From the IMG/VR virus record IMGVR_UViG_3300029286_000095, positions 1 through 42,369 of that record: a DNA stretch of 42,369 nt; one strand, written 5' to 3'. Under the pieces are notes generated by a model, which worked only from the letters and a program-made list of their open reading frames with translations, searched no databases and was not told where the DNA came from. Positions 8,049 through 14,710 of this stretch are shown one piece after another. Made by a program: the position numbers and the translations under genes. Numbering within the stretch: position 1 is the stretch's first letter; the number at the start of each line of letters is the position of its first letter. Origin of the DNA: a virus.

Positions 8049-11000
8049 ATGGCTGCACCTTCTTTATCCCCCTATAAAACAAACGGACCCGTTAAAACTG
8101 GACGCACATCAAACAACGGGGATTATTTCAGTGCTACTCTGACAGCCAAGGCAGTATACCTCGATGCTACACACTCGGAATTATGCGCTGGATACGGCTA
8201 CTTCTCAGGTGTCAAAGCGTTCACGATTCTACCCATCTACACGTGGTCAGAATATCCATCCGGGATACTGGACATACCATTATCAAGCGGGAATCCGACA
8301 GCATCGGCTCCGACTGAAGTTTACGACAGTTACAACGATAGTTGGCGGGCTGGATGGAATTATCCGGTTCCACCGACAACGGAACCAACTTTACATCCAA
8401 TCGAACTAAGATACTGTTGTATCCTATATTCATCTGCAACCCGCATTATAGTATATCTCGGTGAAGGTGGAGGTTACACTCTGGAATCCTATGGGGCTGG
8501 TATGGGTCATTACTATTTACCAGCCGCAAACATGGATATATCAGCATCTATGATTATGAATCTCGATGTAGGTTGTCGAGAGCGGGTAGAGATAGAACAA
8601 GCTGTCGGGGCTGGAAGTAAGTGGGTTTGGCCTGATGAATGTTTTGAAGACGGCATGGGTCGGACGGCTGCAGTATTCGATGCTGTAGCAGATACCGAGA
8701 CTTGCATGATAACCATCGGTGAAGATTCGGTTACACTTCCTACTGACTGGATACCATCTTATTCGTTTGGATCCAGCCGAACCATAACCGGACGGGCTGG
8801 ACTTCAAACTGCTGCAATAGGCTCTTTTGGGTGGGGTGTAACTGCCGAATGGCATAAGCCTTACACCATGACCAACAATGATGTATTCGGGGCTATAACT
8901 GAGGTTTCAAAATTAACAATCGGCGTCAAGGAAATGGATCTTCATTTTCGAGACGGGCAAGCATACCAAGGAACCGATACCAACTGCCAGGGGGATGCAG
9001 AAGATAATTGGTTTAGCTATTCAGCCAGGTATTCACCAAACGCAGATGCTAATGTCTACACGCAAGCACAATGGACTGACTTAGGCTTATCCTACGTCCA
9101 CAGTGTAGACTTCGCCATGATGGATGGTGAAGCTCAAGACGATGCAACCAACACAACACCATCATTCACAGATTCCGGCGGAAACTCTTGGTCTGGCACA
9201 ACATCGCCATTATTCGTCTATGACGGCGTATGGTCTTTAATAATGAATGAGCTTGACGGCTCAATCATGGACACCCGAAATACTGAGACTGACGCTTCGG
9301 GAAACGGGGCAAGTTGGGCAAGATCAAACCCGGCTCCCTCGTCATTATCCCTAAAGTTCACCAACCCGCAAGATTTCAACGACCTGCACAGTGGCGATAT
9401 AAACGATTTCAGATGCCAGTTCGTCTACCCGCGTGAAGAAGAGGTTGTCAGTTGGACATTATCAAATGCCGTAATAGACGCATTAACAGATACCGGGACG
9501 CTCGGAGTGGGTGGGTGGAATTCCGTAAACTGCGACATAGCCGAATCAGGCGGGAATCTGGTAGTATCGAATGCGAGTTCCGGAGCTTACATCTATAGAT
9601 CGGATTTTATTATTGATGCTGATTTATGGCAGCCTAAGCATTGGCCTGGTCACCGGTTTGCACAAATAACAGCCGATTGTGTAGACGGCGGCTCAATCGC
9701 ACAAGACATAGATTTGACTATATCAGTGTTAAGAACCGGGGGTGCAGATACATCCACAAAAGTGTATTCCCACCCACTGGCAACGACCACAGAGGCTATA
9801 TTTGATACTTGCAGACCGGATGGAAGCGGGGGAGTCGATACTGCTGAATCTTACATCGATACTGCTTTACCACTGGATACAATAATTGAGGATAGTGTTC
9901 GGAAATCTGCAGAGATATCGAGTCTATCATGGAGTTGGGGTGTAGGCTGTTTCGATAGGATAGAGATTTCTGGATTCATTGCAGGCAATACTTACGCTTT
10001 GCAGGGATTAACTACAATTTACGTTGACCCGGACCCAGGATTATTCGGACAAGTAACCTATGTTCAGCAGGAATGTGATAATTGGCTGGATGTAGGTGCC
10101 ACGGCTATAACTGAATATCCGGAAGACAGCTTCGACAATGAAGTTTGCAGACACATAATAGGCGTCACTAATGGCAGATATGCCTGGGAGGCTCCCTGCG
10201 TCAAAGTATCTAAATCACCACACTATGAAGTTGATTTATATGTGAATTATTCATTAGAACAAGTATTCGAGGATAGCAATAATCGTTGGCCTGTGGATGA
10301 TTTCTCAGCATATGCATTTACTCTGACAGACGCTTTTGATTCAGGTGATTGGGATTCCGAACTCTCGGAATACACCAATGAGCGTGTATTATTTAACAAA
10401 GATGTTTGCCCTGTTTGGTTTTGCCAGTCGAAGCGCCAGGATGGTGAACATGATAATTTACACGATGCTTCGATTAAAATTGCACCTTTATACGATAGAA
10501 TCACAGTCTATCCATCGTGGGGTGATGGAACCGGTGTTACTGCCAGAACCGGGTATGTAACACTAAAATCCGTAAAGCGAGTGCGAGGCCGTGCTAATGG
10601 TTTGTTATATAGCGGCTATTCCTATGGGGTGGACACTCTTACAGCAGAATCAGCATATGTGGAAACATTAACGTCGGACTTGTTGGGCTATTACCGATCT
10701 GGAGACCACAACAAAACATTAGCCTTAAATTACGATTCAAACATAGCCAATATGAGCCCTAAGAATCGCGTGTGGATGCGGATTTGCTTGTCGATTCCCA
10801 CAGGTGCAACATGGCTGAATGCGGTATCGTCCAGGCAGACCGGCAGAGCCTATGTTGTTTACTCACTCGGAGCTGCTATCAATATCCGGATTTTCGATTA
10901 TGGCAATAAGAGTTACCAGGATCGTTATGTATCGGCAAATGCTCTTGATAATTCCTGCGGAATCTGCTACACTGCTGGCAGGAAAGCCGGACTAACCGTT

Positions 11001-11354
11001 GTTTATGATTTAGCCCGGGAAGTTTACAGAATTGAATCATTTGATGAAGGTAAAAACTGGAGTGCAGCCGTGAGTATTGCAACCGGATCATGTCCACAGG
11101 TTTGTTATTCCGAGCGTGCAAGATTGGAAATTACAAGCTATTTTGATACTGATTCGACTTATTGTAAGATCAAAAAGGGTGATGGTGACTATGGATCGGC
11201 AATATTAATTGCAACTTCTGATGAAGCTCCGGCTGGTTTGGCGGTTTTGCAAGGTACGCGAGAGCACAAAATACTTGCTGAAATCGTGCAGAGCGGGGCG
11301 ATTGTGAGATATGCCAGTGTGGATGATGGGAAGACATGGGCGGTGGATGAGTGA
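8049..11354 (+). CDS. Large tail fibre / adhesin with Asp-box repeats
   Basis: At 1101 residues this is the largest gene in the window. It is beta-rich and dominated by Gly, Ser, Thr, Asp and aromatic residues, as expected of a receptor-binding fibre. Near the C-terminus are two Asp-box (BNR, sialidase-type) motifs: SFDEGKNW (about residue 996) and SVDDGKTW (about 1090), with VYDLAREVYRIE-type strands between, suggesting a partial beta-propeller that binds or cleaves glycans. Sialidase catalytic residues cannot be assigned by eye. It lies at the end of the tail operon, the usual fibre position. It is the main candidate for host recognition. Confidence 0.65.
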   Translation: MAAPSLSPYKTNGPVKTGRTSNNGDYFSATLTAKAVYLDATHSELCAGYGYFSGVKAFTILPIYTWSEYPSGILDIPLSSGNPTASAPTEVYDSYNDSWRAGWNYPVPPTTEPTLHPIELRYCCILYSSATRIIVYLGEGGGYTLESYGAGMGHYYLPAANMDISASMIMNLDVGCRERVEIEQAVGAGSKWVWPDECFEDGMGRTAAVFDAVADTETCMITIGEDSVTLPTDWIPSYSFGSSRTITGRAGLQTAAIGSFGWGVTAEWHKPYTMTNNDVFGAITEVSKLTIGVKEMDLHFRDGQAYQGTDTNCQGDAEDNWFSYSARYSPNADANVYTQAQWTDLGLSYVHSVDFAMMDGEAQDDATNTTPSFTDSGGNSWSGTTSPLFVYDGVWSLIMNELDGSIMDTRNTETDASGNGASWARSNPAPSSLSLKFTNPQDFNDLHSGDINDFRCQFVYPREEEVVSWTLSNAVIDALTDTGTLGVGGWNSVNCDIAESGGNLVVSNASSGAYIYRSDFIIDADLWQPKHWPGHRFAQITADCVDGGSIAQDIDLTISVLRTGGADTSTKVYSHPLATTTEAIFDTCRPDGSGGVDTAESYIDTALPLDTIIEDSVRKSAEISSLSWSWGVGCFDRIEISGFIAGNTYALQGLTTIYVDPDPGLFGQVTYVQQECDNWLDVGATAITEYPEDSFDNEVCRHIIGVTNGRYAWEAPCVKVSKSPHYEVDLYVNYSLEQVFEDSNNRWPVDDFSAYAFTLTDAFDSGDWDSELSEYTNERVLFNKDVCPVWFCQSKRQDGEHDNLHDASIKIAPLYDRITVYPSWGDGTGVTARTGYVTLKSVKRVRGRANGLLYSGYSYGVDTLTAESAYVETLTSDLLGYYRSGDHNKTLALNYDSNIANMSPKNRVWMRICLSIPTGATWLNAVSSRQTGRAYVVYSLGAAINIRIFDYGNKSYQDRYVSANALDNSCGICYTAGRKAGLTVVYDLAREVYRIESFDEGKNWSAAVSIATGSCPQVCYSERARLEITSYFDTDSTYCKIKKGDGDYGSAILIATSDEAPAGLAVLQGTREHKILAEIVQSGAIVRYASVDDGKTWAVDE

Positions 11355-11544
11355 TAGAGTGGAGATTGTAGTAAACAACGGGCAAGCGTATGTGAAAGAC
11401 AAAATAGGCGATTTACAGATAAACATACCTGTGCCCGAAGTTTACATGCTAATCGGTCCAGACGGCATGGAATTAAGTTTAAATAAATTACCGAATACTG
11501 TCTTGGTTCATTTTTCATATGATGAGGCGAGTGATGAAACCTAA
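11347..11544 (+). CDS. Small protein downstream of the fibre, unknown
   Basis: A 65-residue beta-rich protein. I place the start at ATG 11347, overlapping the fibre stop by 8 bases; an earlier in-frame ATG at 11311 lies deeper in the fibre gene. The sequence (RVEIVVNNGQAYVKDKIGDL, then VYMLIGPDGMELSL) looks like a small beta domain. Its position just after a fibre is where tail-fibre assembly chaperones are often found, but no chaperone family is recognisable. It overlaps the next gene as well. Confidence 0.55.
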   Translation: MSDRVEIVVNNGQAYVKDKIGDLQINIPVPEVYMLIGPDGMELSLNKLPNTVLVHFSYDEASDET

Positions 11545-11821
11545 GTGCTCAGCTTGCGGTGATTGTTGCCAATTCCTGGTATTCCAGTCAATCGACACTC
11601 CTGATAACAGGGAATTCCTTGCAGTCCGTGGATGTGAAATATTGGATACAGACGGTGAAACGATGGATGTGAAAATCAATATACCTTGTCCGAGATTGAA
11701 TTATCAGAACAAGTGCGATTACCATGGCACTGACAAAATGCCGGAAGTTTGCAGGGTGTTCCCAGAGCCAGGACAAGAGAAATTATTACCGTTCTGTGCT
11801 TTCAACATCTCTGATGAATAA
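11534..11821 (+). CDS. YkgJ-type cysteine-cluster protein
   Basis: A 95-residue protein with the pattern CSACGDCCQF near the N-terminus, CPRL in the middle, then CDYH and PEVCRVFP, and a final Cys. This CxxCxxCC...C...C...C arrangement is characteristic of the YkgJ/UPF0153 family, predicted to chelate zinc or an iron-sulphur cluster. The family is widespread in bacteria and occasionally found in phages; its biochemical role is unknown. Start ATG 11534 has GAGG at 11524-11527; ATG 11519 is possible. It closes the tail operon, just before a terminator. Confidence 0.65.
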   Translation: MKPKCSACGDCCQFLVFQSIDTPDNREFLAVRGCEILDTDGETMDVKINIPCPRLNYQNKCDYHGTDKMPEVCRVFPEPGQEKLLPFCAFNISDE

Positions 11822-11860
11822 TTAATACTGACCACAACTTAATATTTCGACATTGATTCC

Positions 11861-11895
11861 AGCCTCTCTTGAGCTCACTCAATAGGGGCTTTTTT
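11861..11895 (+). terminator. Rho-independent terminator of tail operon
   Basis: AGCCTCT (11861-11867) pairs with AGGGGCT (11884-11890) with one G-U pair, an inner TTGAG/CTCAA stem continues it, and six Ts follow at 11890-11895. It lies 40 bases after the last tail-operon gene. Confidence 0.75.
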
Positions 11896-11985
11896 ACGAC
11901 TACTTTGCGATGATTACTATTTTGATGACGAACGCACGGCTGATATTGCTTCAAGCCAAATACCAACCGCGAAAGGGACTAACTA

Positions 11986-12291
11986 ATGACAGAGGCAGAA
12001 CATGACATGCTAAGAGACAACACATCTAAAATAGCAACACTTGAAGCCAAAATAAACGGCATTGTCCCAGAACAATGTATTACGACAAAGACAACGCTTG
12101 TCGCTATCGAAAAGAACCAAGAAAAAATGTCATCGAATATTAGCAAGCTGCTCTGGGCTGTAGTGTTGGCAGCTATCGGTGTTTTCACAAACCTAATAGC
12201 CAATAACATCCGGTGGGATCAGCCGTCACAAGTTCCGAGCCAACACCCAGGCGCGGCACAATCGCAACCCTATGAACGAGGTAACAAATAA
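11986..12291 (+). CDS. Holin-like membrane protein with coiled coil (XhlA-type)
   Basis: A 101-residue protein: residues 1-50 are a polar, heptad-like helix (MLRDNTSKIATLEAKI; LVAIEKNQEKMSSNISKL), followed by one transmembrane segment (LLWAVVLAAIGVFTNLIANNI, about 51-71) and a Pro/Gln-rich polar tail. This layout matches haemolysin XhlA-like proteins and other small lysis proteins. It stands first in the lysis cassette, and its stop overlaps the next membrane gene (TAATG). It probably works with the next protein to control lysis timing. The call rests on topology and context. Confidence 0.6.
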   Translation: MTEAEHDMLRDNTSKIATLEAKINGIVPEQCITTKTTLVAIEKNQEKMSSNISKLLWAVVLAAIGVFTNLIANNIRWDQPSQVPSQHPGAAQSQPYERGNK

Positions 12292-12611
12292 TGAAATGGC
12301 TTTTTGAAAACAGAGAAATAATAACGTTTGCGCTTGGATTGATTGGCACGTTATGGGGATTCCTATCACCCAGATTGCCGTCTGACATCCTGAAGATACT
12401 TGCCAAGATTGGCGGGAATGGGTATTTGTTGGACTTGATAACTCAGGCAGTGCAGCAGGGTGGAACTGATGAATCCCGAAGGCAATTTGTTGCTGATAGG
12501 ATAATTCAGATTGCGAAAAGCGCAGGTTTGGAAGTATCGCAGACTCAGGCTATTTACCTTGTGCAACATGGATATAAGTTGTATAAAAAATTGACAACTA
12601 AGCCAGCATGA
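12291..12611 (+). CDS. Putative LLH-type holin
   Basis: A 106-residue protein with a hydrophobic N-terminal helix (IITFALGLIGTLWGFL, about residues 9-24) and an amphipathic C-terminal part, RRQFVADRIIQIAKSAGLEVSQTQAIYLVQHGYKLYKK, which resembles the soluble tail of LLH-family phage holins. Holins form membrane lesions that release the endolysin. The endolysin candidate is 250 bases downstream in the same operon. ATGA overlap with the next micro-gene couples them. Family match is tentative but topology and location agree. Confidence 0.55.
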   Translation: MKWLFENREIITFALGLIGTLWGFLSPRLPSDILKILAKIGGNGYLLDLITQAVQQGGTDESRRQFVADRIIQIAKSAGLEVSQTQAIYLVQHGYKLYKKLTTKPA

Positions 12612-12775
12612 TCCGCTGCATATTAATCAAAGAACTGCGGTGCAGAATCCGAACAGGCACATGGGGGATCGTGCTCATGACTGTTACAGACGGTCGACTG
12701 ATGGTAATTTTCGACGGCCAGGCTAACGCGCTTGTGTTGCCGGCCAGGTTCGTGAGGGTTGTGATTGATGGGTAA
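12608..12775 (+). CDS. 55-residue beta-rich micro-protein
   Basis: A short gene whose ATG overlaps the holin stop in an ATGA junction, a strong sign of real coupled translation. The product (MIRCILIKELRCRIRTGTWG, then TVTDGRLMVIFDGQ, then LPARFVRVVIDG) has four or five predicted beta-strands and looks like a small SH3-like barrel. No catalytic residues are evident. In a lysis cassette, an SH3-like module could bind cell wall, but no homologue is recognised, so function is unassigned. Confidence 0.5.
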   Translation: MIRCILIKELRCRIRTGTWGIVLMTVTDGRLMVIFDGQANALVLPARFVRVVIDG

Positions 12776-12860
12776 GTCGGTTCCGCGTAAGGACAAATTA
12801 GAAGTTTACGTTGTGAATAAGATTATGCGCGAGCAAATGTCGAAGTTGGGGAAGAAATAA
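12768..12860 (+). CDS. 30-residue basic micro-protein
   Basis: A very small gene bounded by overlaps on both sides: its ATG lies 8 bases inside the previous gene, and its TAA shares a base with the ATG of the endolysin gene (TAATG). The product is MGKSVPRKDKLEVYVVNKIM plus a short basic tail, one likely amphipathic helix. It may mainly serve to carry ribosomes onto the endolysin start. Without conservation data, coding status is plausible but not proven. Confidence 0.35.
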   Translation: MGKSVPRKDKLEVYVVNKIMREQMSKLGKK

Positions 12861-13336
12861 TGCAATCACCATTATTAGGGAAATTAAGCGATTTTCGGCT
12901 GAACCGGACGCTTCACGGAAGGAGTGTCTACCGGAAGCAGAATGTGTCTGGCCATAATGTTGTGAGATATTATAATGCTCCGGGTAAAGGTGATGGGATC
13001 GATCTCTTTGATACGGCTGGAACTCCAGTGTTTGCGTGCCACGCAGGTAAAGTAACCCGCATTTTCGACAGGCAAGGAAAACTATCCGGATGCTATATTG
13101 TTGGTGTCTCTGGAAAGTATGTTGAGCACGATAATATAACAACCGTCTATGCGCATCTACACTTGAAAGATTCAATCAAGCTGAATACGATTATCAGAGA
13201 GGGTGATTGTATCGGCTGGATTGGCAAGCTCTTAAAAGATCCTCATATACATTTTGAGTGCGAGTGGAATGGCCACGTCATTTGTGGTGAGACTCCGGAA
13301 GGAATGCTCAAGCACTTGATTGAAGTGTTGCAGTAA
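12860..13336 (+). CDS. M23-like (LytM) peptidase, probable endolysin
   Basis: A 158-residue protein with the fold signature of LytM/M23 zinc endopeptidases, which cut peptidoglycan cross-bridges: GIDLFDTAGTPVFAC (about residues 49-63), GKVTRIFD, VYAHLHL (about 95-101) and PHIHFE (about 132-137). The Asp ligand of the HxxxD motif and the HxH ligand are present, and the catalytic-type His in YAHL too, but the first His of HxxxD is Gly (GDGID). So metal binding may be altered, or the enzyme weak or inactive. Location in the lysis cassette after two membrane proteins supports an endolysin role. Confidence 0.7.
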   Translation: MQSPLLGKLSDFRLNRTLHGRSVYRKQNVSGHNVVRYYNAPGKGDGIDLFDTAGTPVFACHAGKVTRIFDRQGKLSGCYIVGVSGKYVEHDNITTVYAHLHLKDSIKLNTIIREGDCIGWIGKLLKDPHIHFECEWNGHVICGETPEGMLKHLIEVLQ

Positions 13337-13548
13337 TGGCACCATTGACATGCAACAATCCAAGAATGTATTGCACCCATGTGCCGGGTATAGCTTGCTC
13401 TTATTGTGGTATGACCGTATCACAAGTTATGTTTCTGAAAAATCATCCCAAGCCAATGTCGAATGATAAAATTAGAAAGCCTATTGTAAAATACCGCGCT
13501 GGCGGCAAATTGAAAAATCGGCACGGGAACGAGGTTTATTACAGATGA
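13336..13548 (+). CDS. Small Cys/His-containing protein, unknown
   Basis: A 70-residue basic protein that starts in a TAATG overlap with the peptidase gene. It has CNNPRMYCTH near the N-terminus and CSYCGM at about residues 21-26, so four cysteines and a histidine could bind one zinc ion. The C-terminal half is Lys/Arg-rich (KIRKPIVKYRAGGKLKNR). A nucleic-acid-binding role would suit these features, but no family is recognised. It overlaps the following gene by four bases. Confidence 0.55.
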   Translation: MAPLTCNNPRMYCTHVPGIACSYCGMTVSQVMFLKNHPKPMSNDKIRKPIVKYRAGGKLKNRHGNEVYYR

Positions 13549-13709
13549 GCACAAAAATACTACCCCGACCTGAAGGAGTTTGCCGTGCTTGCGGTGGTGT
13601 GCATGTTGGGATGTATAAACCTCTCACAGACGGCAAAGTGCCACGCGATCAAAAATCATACCAATACCATACTTCATGTCGATTTCCACCCCGAATATCG
13701 ACACGTTAG
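13545..13709 (+). CDS. 54-residue Cys-containing protein, unknown
   Basis: A short gene with an ATGA overlap with the gene before it. The product has CRACGG near residue 15 and HTSCRF near residue 47, which could form a small zinc site, and is basic overall. It is the last plus-strand gene before the attachment region; its 3' end overlaps the cluster of ATGTCGAT repeats there. Function unknown. Confidence 0.5.
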   Translation: MSTKILPRPEGVCRACGGVHVGMYKPLTDGKVPRDQKSYQYHTSCRFPPRISTR

Positions 13710-13753
13710 CCGGTAATGTCGATTACATCGACATGTAATAAATTGGGCTAACG
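13676..13753. repeat. ATGTCGAT repeats and nested hairpin beside attP
   Basis: The octamer ATGTCGAT occurs at 13676-13683 and 13716-13723, and its reverse complement at 13727-13734 (exact) and 13697-13704 (one mismatch). The central pair makes a perfect 8-bp palindrome with a 3-nt gap. An outer pair, CGTTAGCC (13704-13711) and GGCTAACG (13746-13753), encloses it. Such clustered sites beside an att core suit integrase arm or excisionase binding; a bidirectional terminator between converging transcripts is the alternative. Confidence 0.45.
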
Positions 13754-13772
13754 CACCCGAGACGATTCGAAC
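13752..13772 (-). other. Probable attP core (tRNA 3'-end identity)
   Basis: On the minus strand the sequence reads G53, then T-loop TTCGAAT, then CGTCT (5-nt T-stem half), CGGGTGC (7-nt acceptor half) and G (discriminator). These lengths are exactly those of a tRNA 3' end, while the 5' T-stem half is missing (GGAG does not pair), and no complete tRNA is present. GCACCCG/CGGGTGC acceptor stems are typical of tRNA-Arg. It lies 96 bp from the integrase stop, as expected for a phage attachment site that restores the tRNA after integration. Confidence 0.65.
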
Positions 13773-13867
13773 TCCACGCGCGCTGTAAACATACTCCGAA
13801 AACTTCACTGCGCTTGATTCTGAGAGACTTACCACTGAAAAACGATACAATAGACGTTCCAACTCCC

Positions 13868-14329
13868 CTACCCCACTTTACAGCGATATTCCTCTATAGC
13901 AATCCCCTCTTCTGTGTGAGAATAAATCATGGTTGTAGTTATTGAAGAATGGCCAAGCAGAACCTTAACACTATTCAAACTCACCCCCAATTTTAACATG
14001 TTAGTTGCGAACGTGTGCCTGAATGCGTGTGGATGGATCCCCGGCAATTTAGCCAGTCTGGCATAACGAACAATCATCTTGTAAATGTAGGTATGCGCTG
14101 GATACTTGTTCCGGCAGGTTAACCACATGAAGCGCGCTGGATTGTCCGATCTGGTACGTAAATAAGCCTTAATCTTGTTTGCCGTTTCGTCTGTAAATGG
14201 CAGGATTCTCACTTTACGACTTTTTCCCTCACTAGAGATCGTAACCAAACGATTTCGCACATCCACATCAGAGATCAACAGCCGCGTTAACTCCCCCTCC
14301 CGCATTCCGGTATCCCTCAACAAATACAC
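13868..14329 (-). CDS. int: Tyrosine recombinase (integrase), catalytic domain only
   Basis: A 153-residue site-specific recombinase. All catalytic elements are visible: Arg in DTGMREGEL (residue ~10), Lys in SEGKSRKVR (~37), HAFRH (~101-105), His in LLGHSS (~126) and the nucleophile Tyr in TTTMIYSH (~136). The usual N-terminal arm-binding and core-binding domains are absent, and only eight residues precede the catalytic Arg box. The GTG start at 14329 has a perfect AAGGAGGT ribosome binding site (14333-14340 on the plus strand), so the short form looks like the designed product and not a simple truncation. It lies beside a tRNA-derived attP. Confidence 0.8.
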   Translation of the reverse strand: MYLLRDTGMREGELTRLLISDVDVRNRLVTISSEGKSRKVRILPFTDETANKIKAYLRTRSDNPARFMWLTCRNKYPAHTYIYKMIVRYARLAKLPGIHPHAFRHTFATNMLKLGVSLNSVKVLLGHSSITTTMIYSHTEEGIAIEEYRCKVG

Positions 14330-14356
14330 GTTACCTCCTTCCGTGCGTGATAATCC

Positions 14357-14365
14357 ATTATACCA
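14357..14365 (-). promoter_or_regulatory. Integrase promoter (extended -10)
   Basis: On the minus strand TGGTATAAT is an exact extended -10 element (TGnTATAAT), about 28 bases upstream of the integrase GTG. No good -35 hexamer is needed with an extended -10. TTTGCAAA just upstream is a small palindrome that could be an operator. Confidence 0.6.
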
Positions 14366-14425
14366 TTGTTTGCAAACTATTTTACTACTGTAGAAAAAAT
14401 AATTTCAGATAATCGCAAAAAAGTG

Positions 14426-14454
14426 TAGACAAGAGAAAAAATATCGGGTATAAT
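14426..14454 (+). promoter_or_regulatory. Strong sigma70-type early promoter
   Basis: TAGACA (14426-14431), 17-bp spacer, TATAAT (14449-14454). It drives the HTH-methyltransferase-nuclease genes and diverges from the integrase promoter. The start point should fall near 14461, at the edge of the inverted repeat described next. Confidence 0.75.
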
Positions 14455-14463
14455 CCCCTTGGA

Positions 14464-14481
14464 CGTAGAAATAATTCTACG
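14464..14481 (+). promoter_or_regulatory. Probable operator (CGTAGAA inverted repeat)
   Basis: CGTAGAA (14464-14470), 4-nt spacer ATAA, TTCTACG (14475-14481): a perfect inverted repeat just downstream of the early promoter. Its position suits a repressor site, most simply for the adjacent HTH protein. A looser relative, CTGTAGAAA...TTTCAG, occurs at 14387-14407 between the two divergent promoters. Confidence 0.55.
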
Positions 14482-14506
14482 GTAGTAAATATTATGGAGG
14501 CGCGAT

Positions 14507-14710
14507 ATGAGCGAATACGGGGATTTGATCTACAAGGAAAGGAAAGCCAGACGCATACGACAGCAAACACTGGCCAGGCGGATCGGCGTCCACAACGGCA
14601 CGCTTGTGGATATTGAACTTGGACGGCTGGAAGTCGGTATAGCGACTTTTAATAAGGCTATCGCTGCAATGGATAACATCCAGTCTGATTCCAAAGAGGC
14701 AGTGGCGTAA
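14507..14710 (+). CDS. Small Xre-type HTH regulator
   Basis: A 67-residue protein with a helix-turn-helix of the lambda repressor/Cro type: IYKERKARRIRQQTLARRIG (helices 1-2), VHNGTLVDIELGRLE (recognition region) and ATFNKAIAAMD. The start has GGAGG at 14496-14500. It is the first gene after the early promoter and its likely operator, and directly abuts the methyltransferase gene (no gap). It could be the phage Cro/CI-type switch protein, or a controller (C) protein for the methyltransferase-nuclease pair behind it, which such small Xre proteins often are. The sequence does not decide between these. Confidence 0.75.
   Translation: MSEYGDLIYKERKARRIRQQTLARRIGVHNGTLVDIELGRLEVGIATFNKAIAAMDNIQSDSKEAVA

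Noticed and set aside
13868-14329. Integrase as a dead pseudogene
   Set aside because: All catalytic residues are intact, with a perfect ribosome site and promoter at the short start. A minimal functional enzyme is at least as likely.
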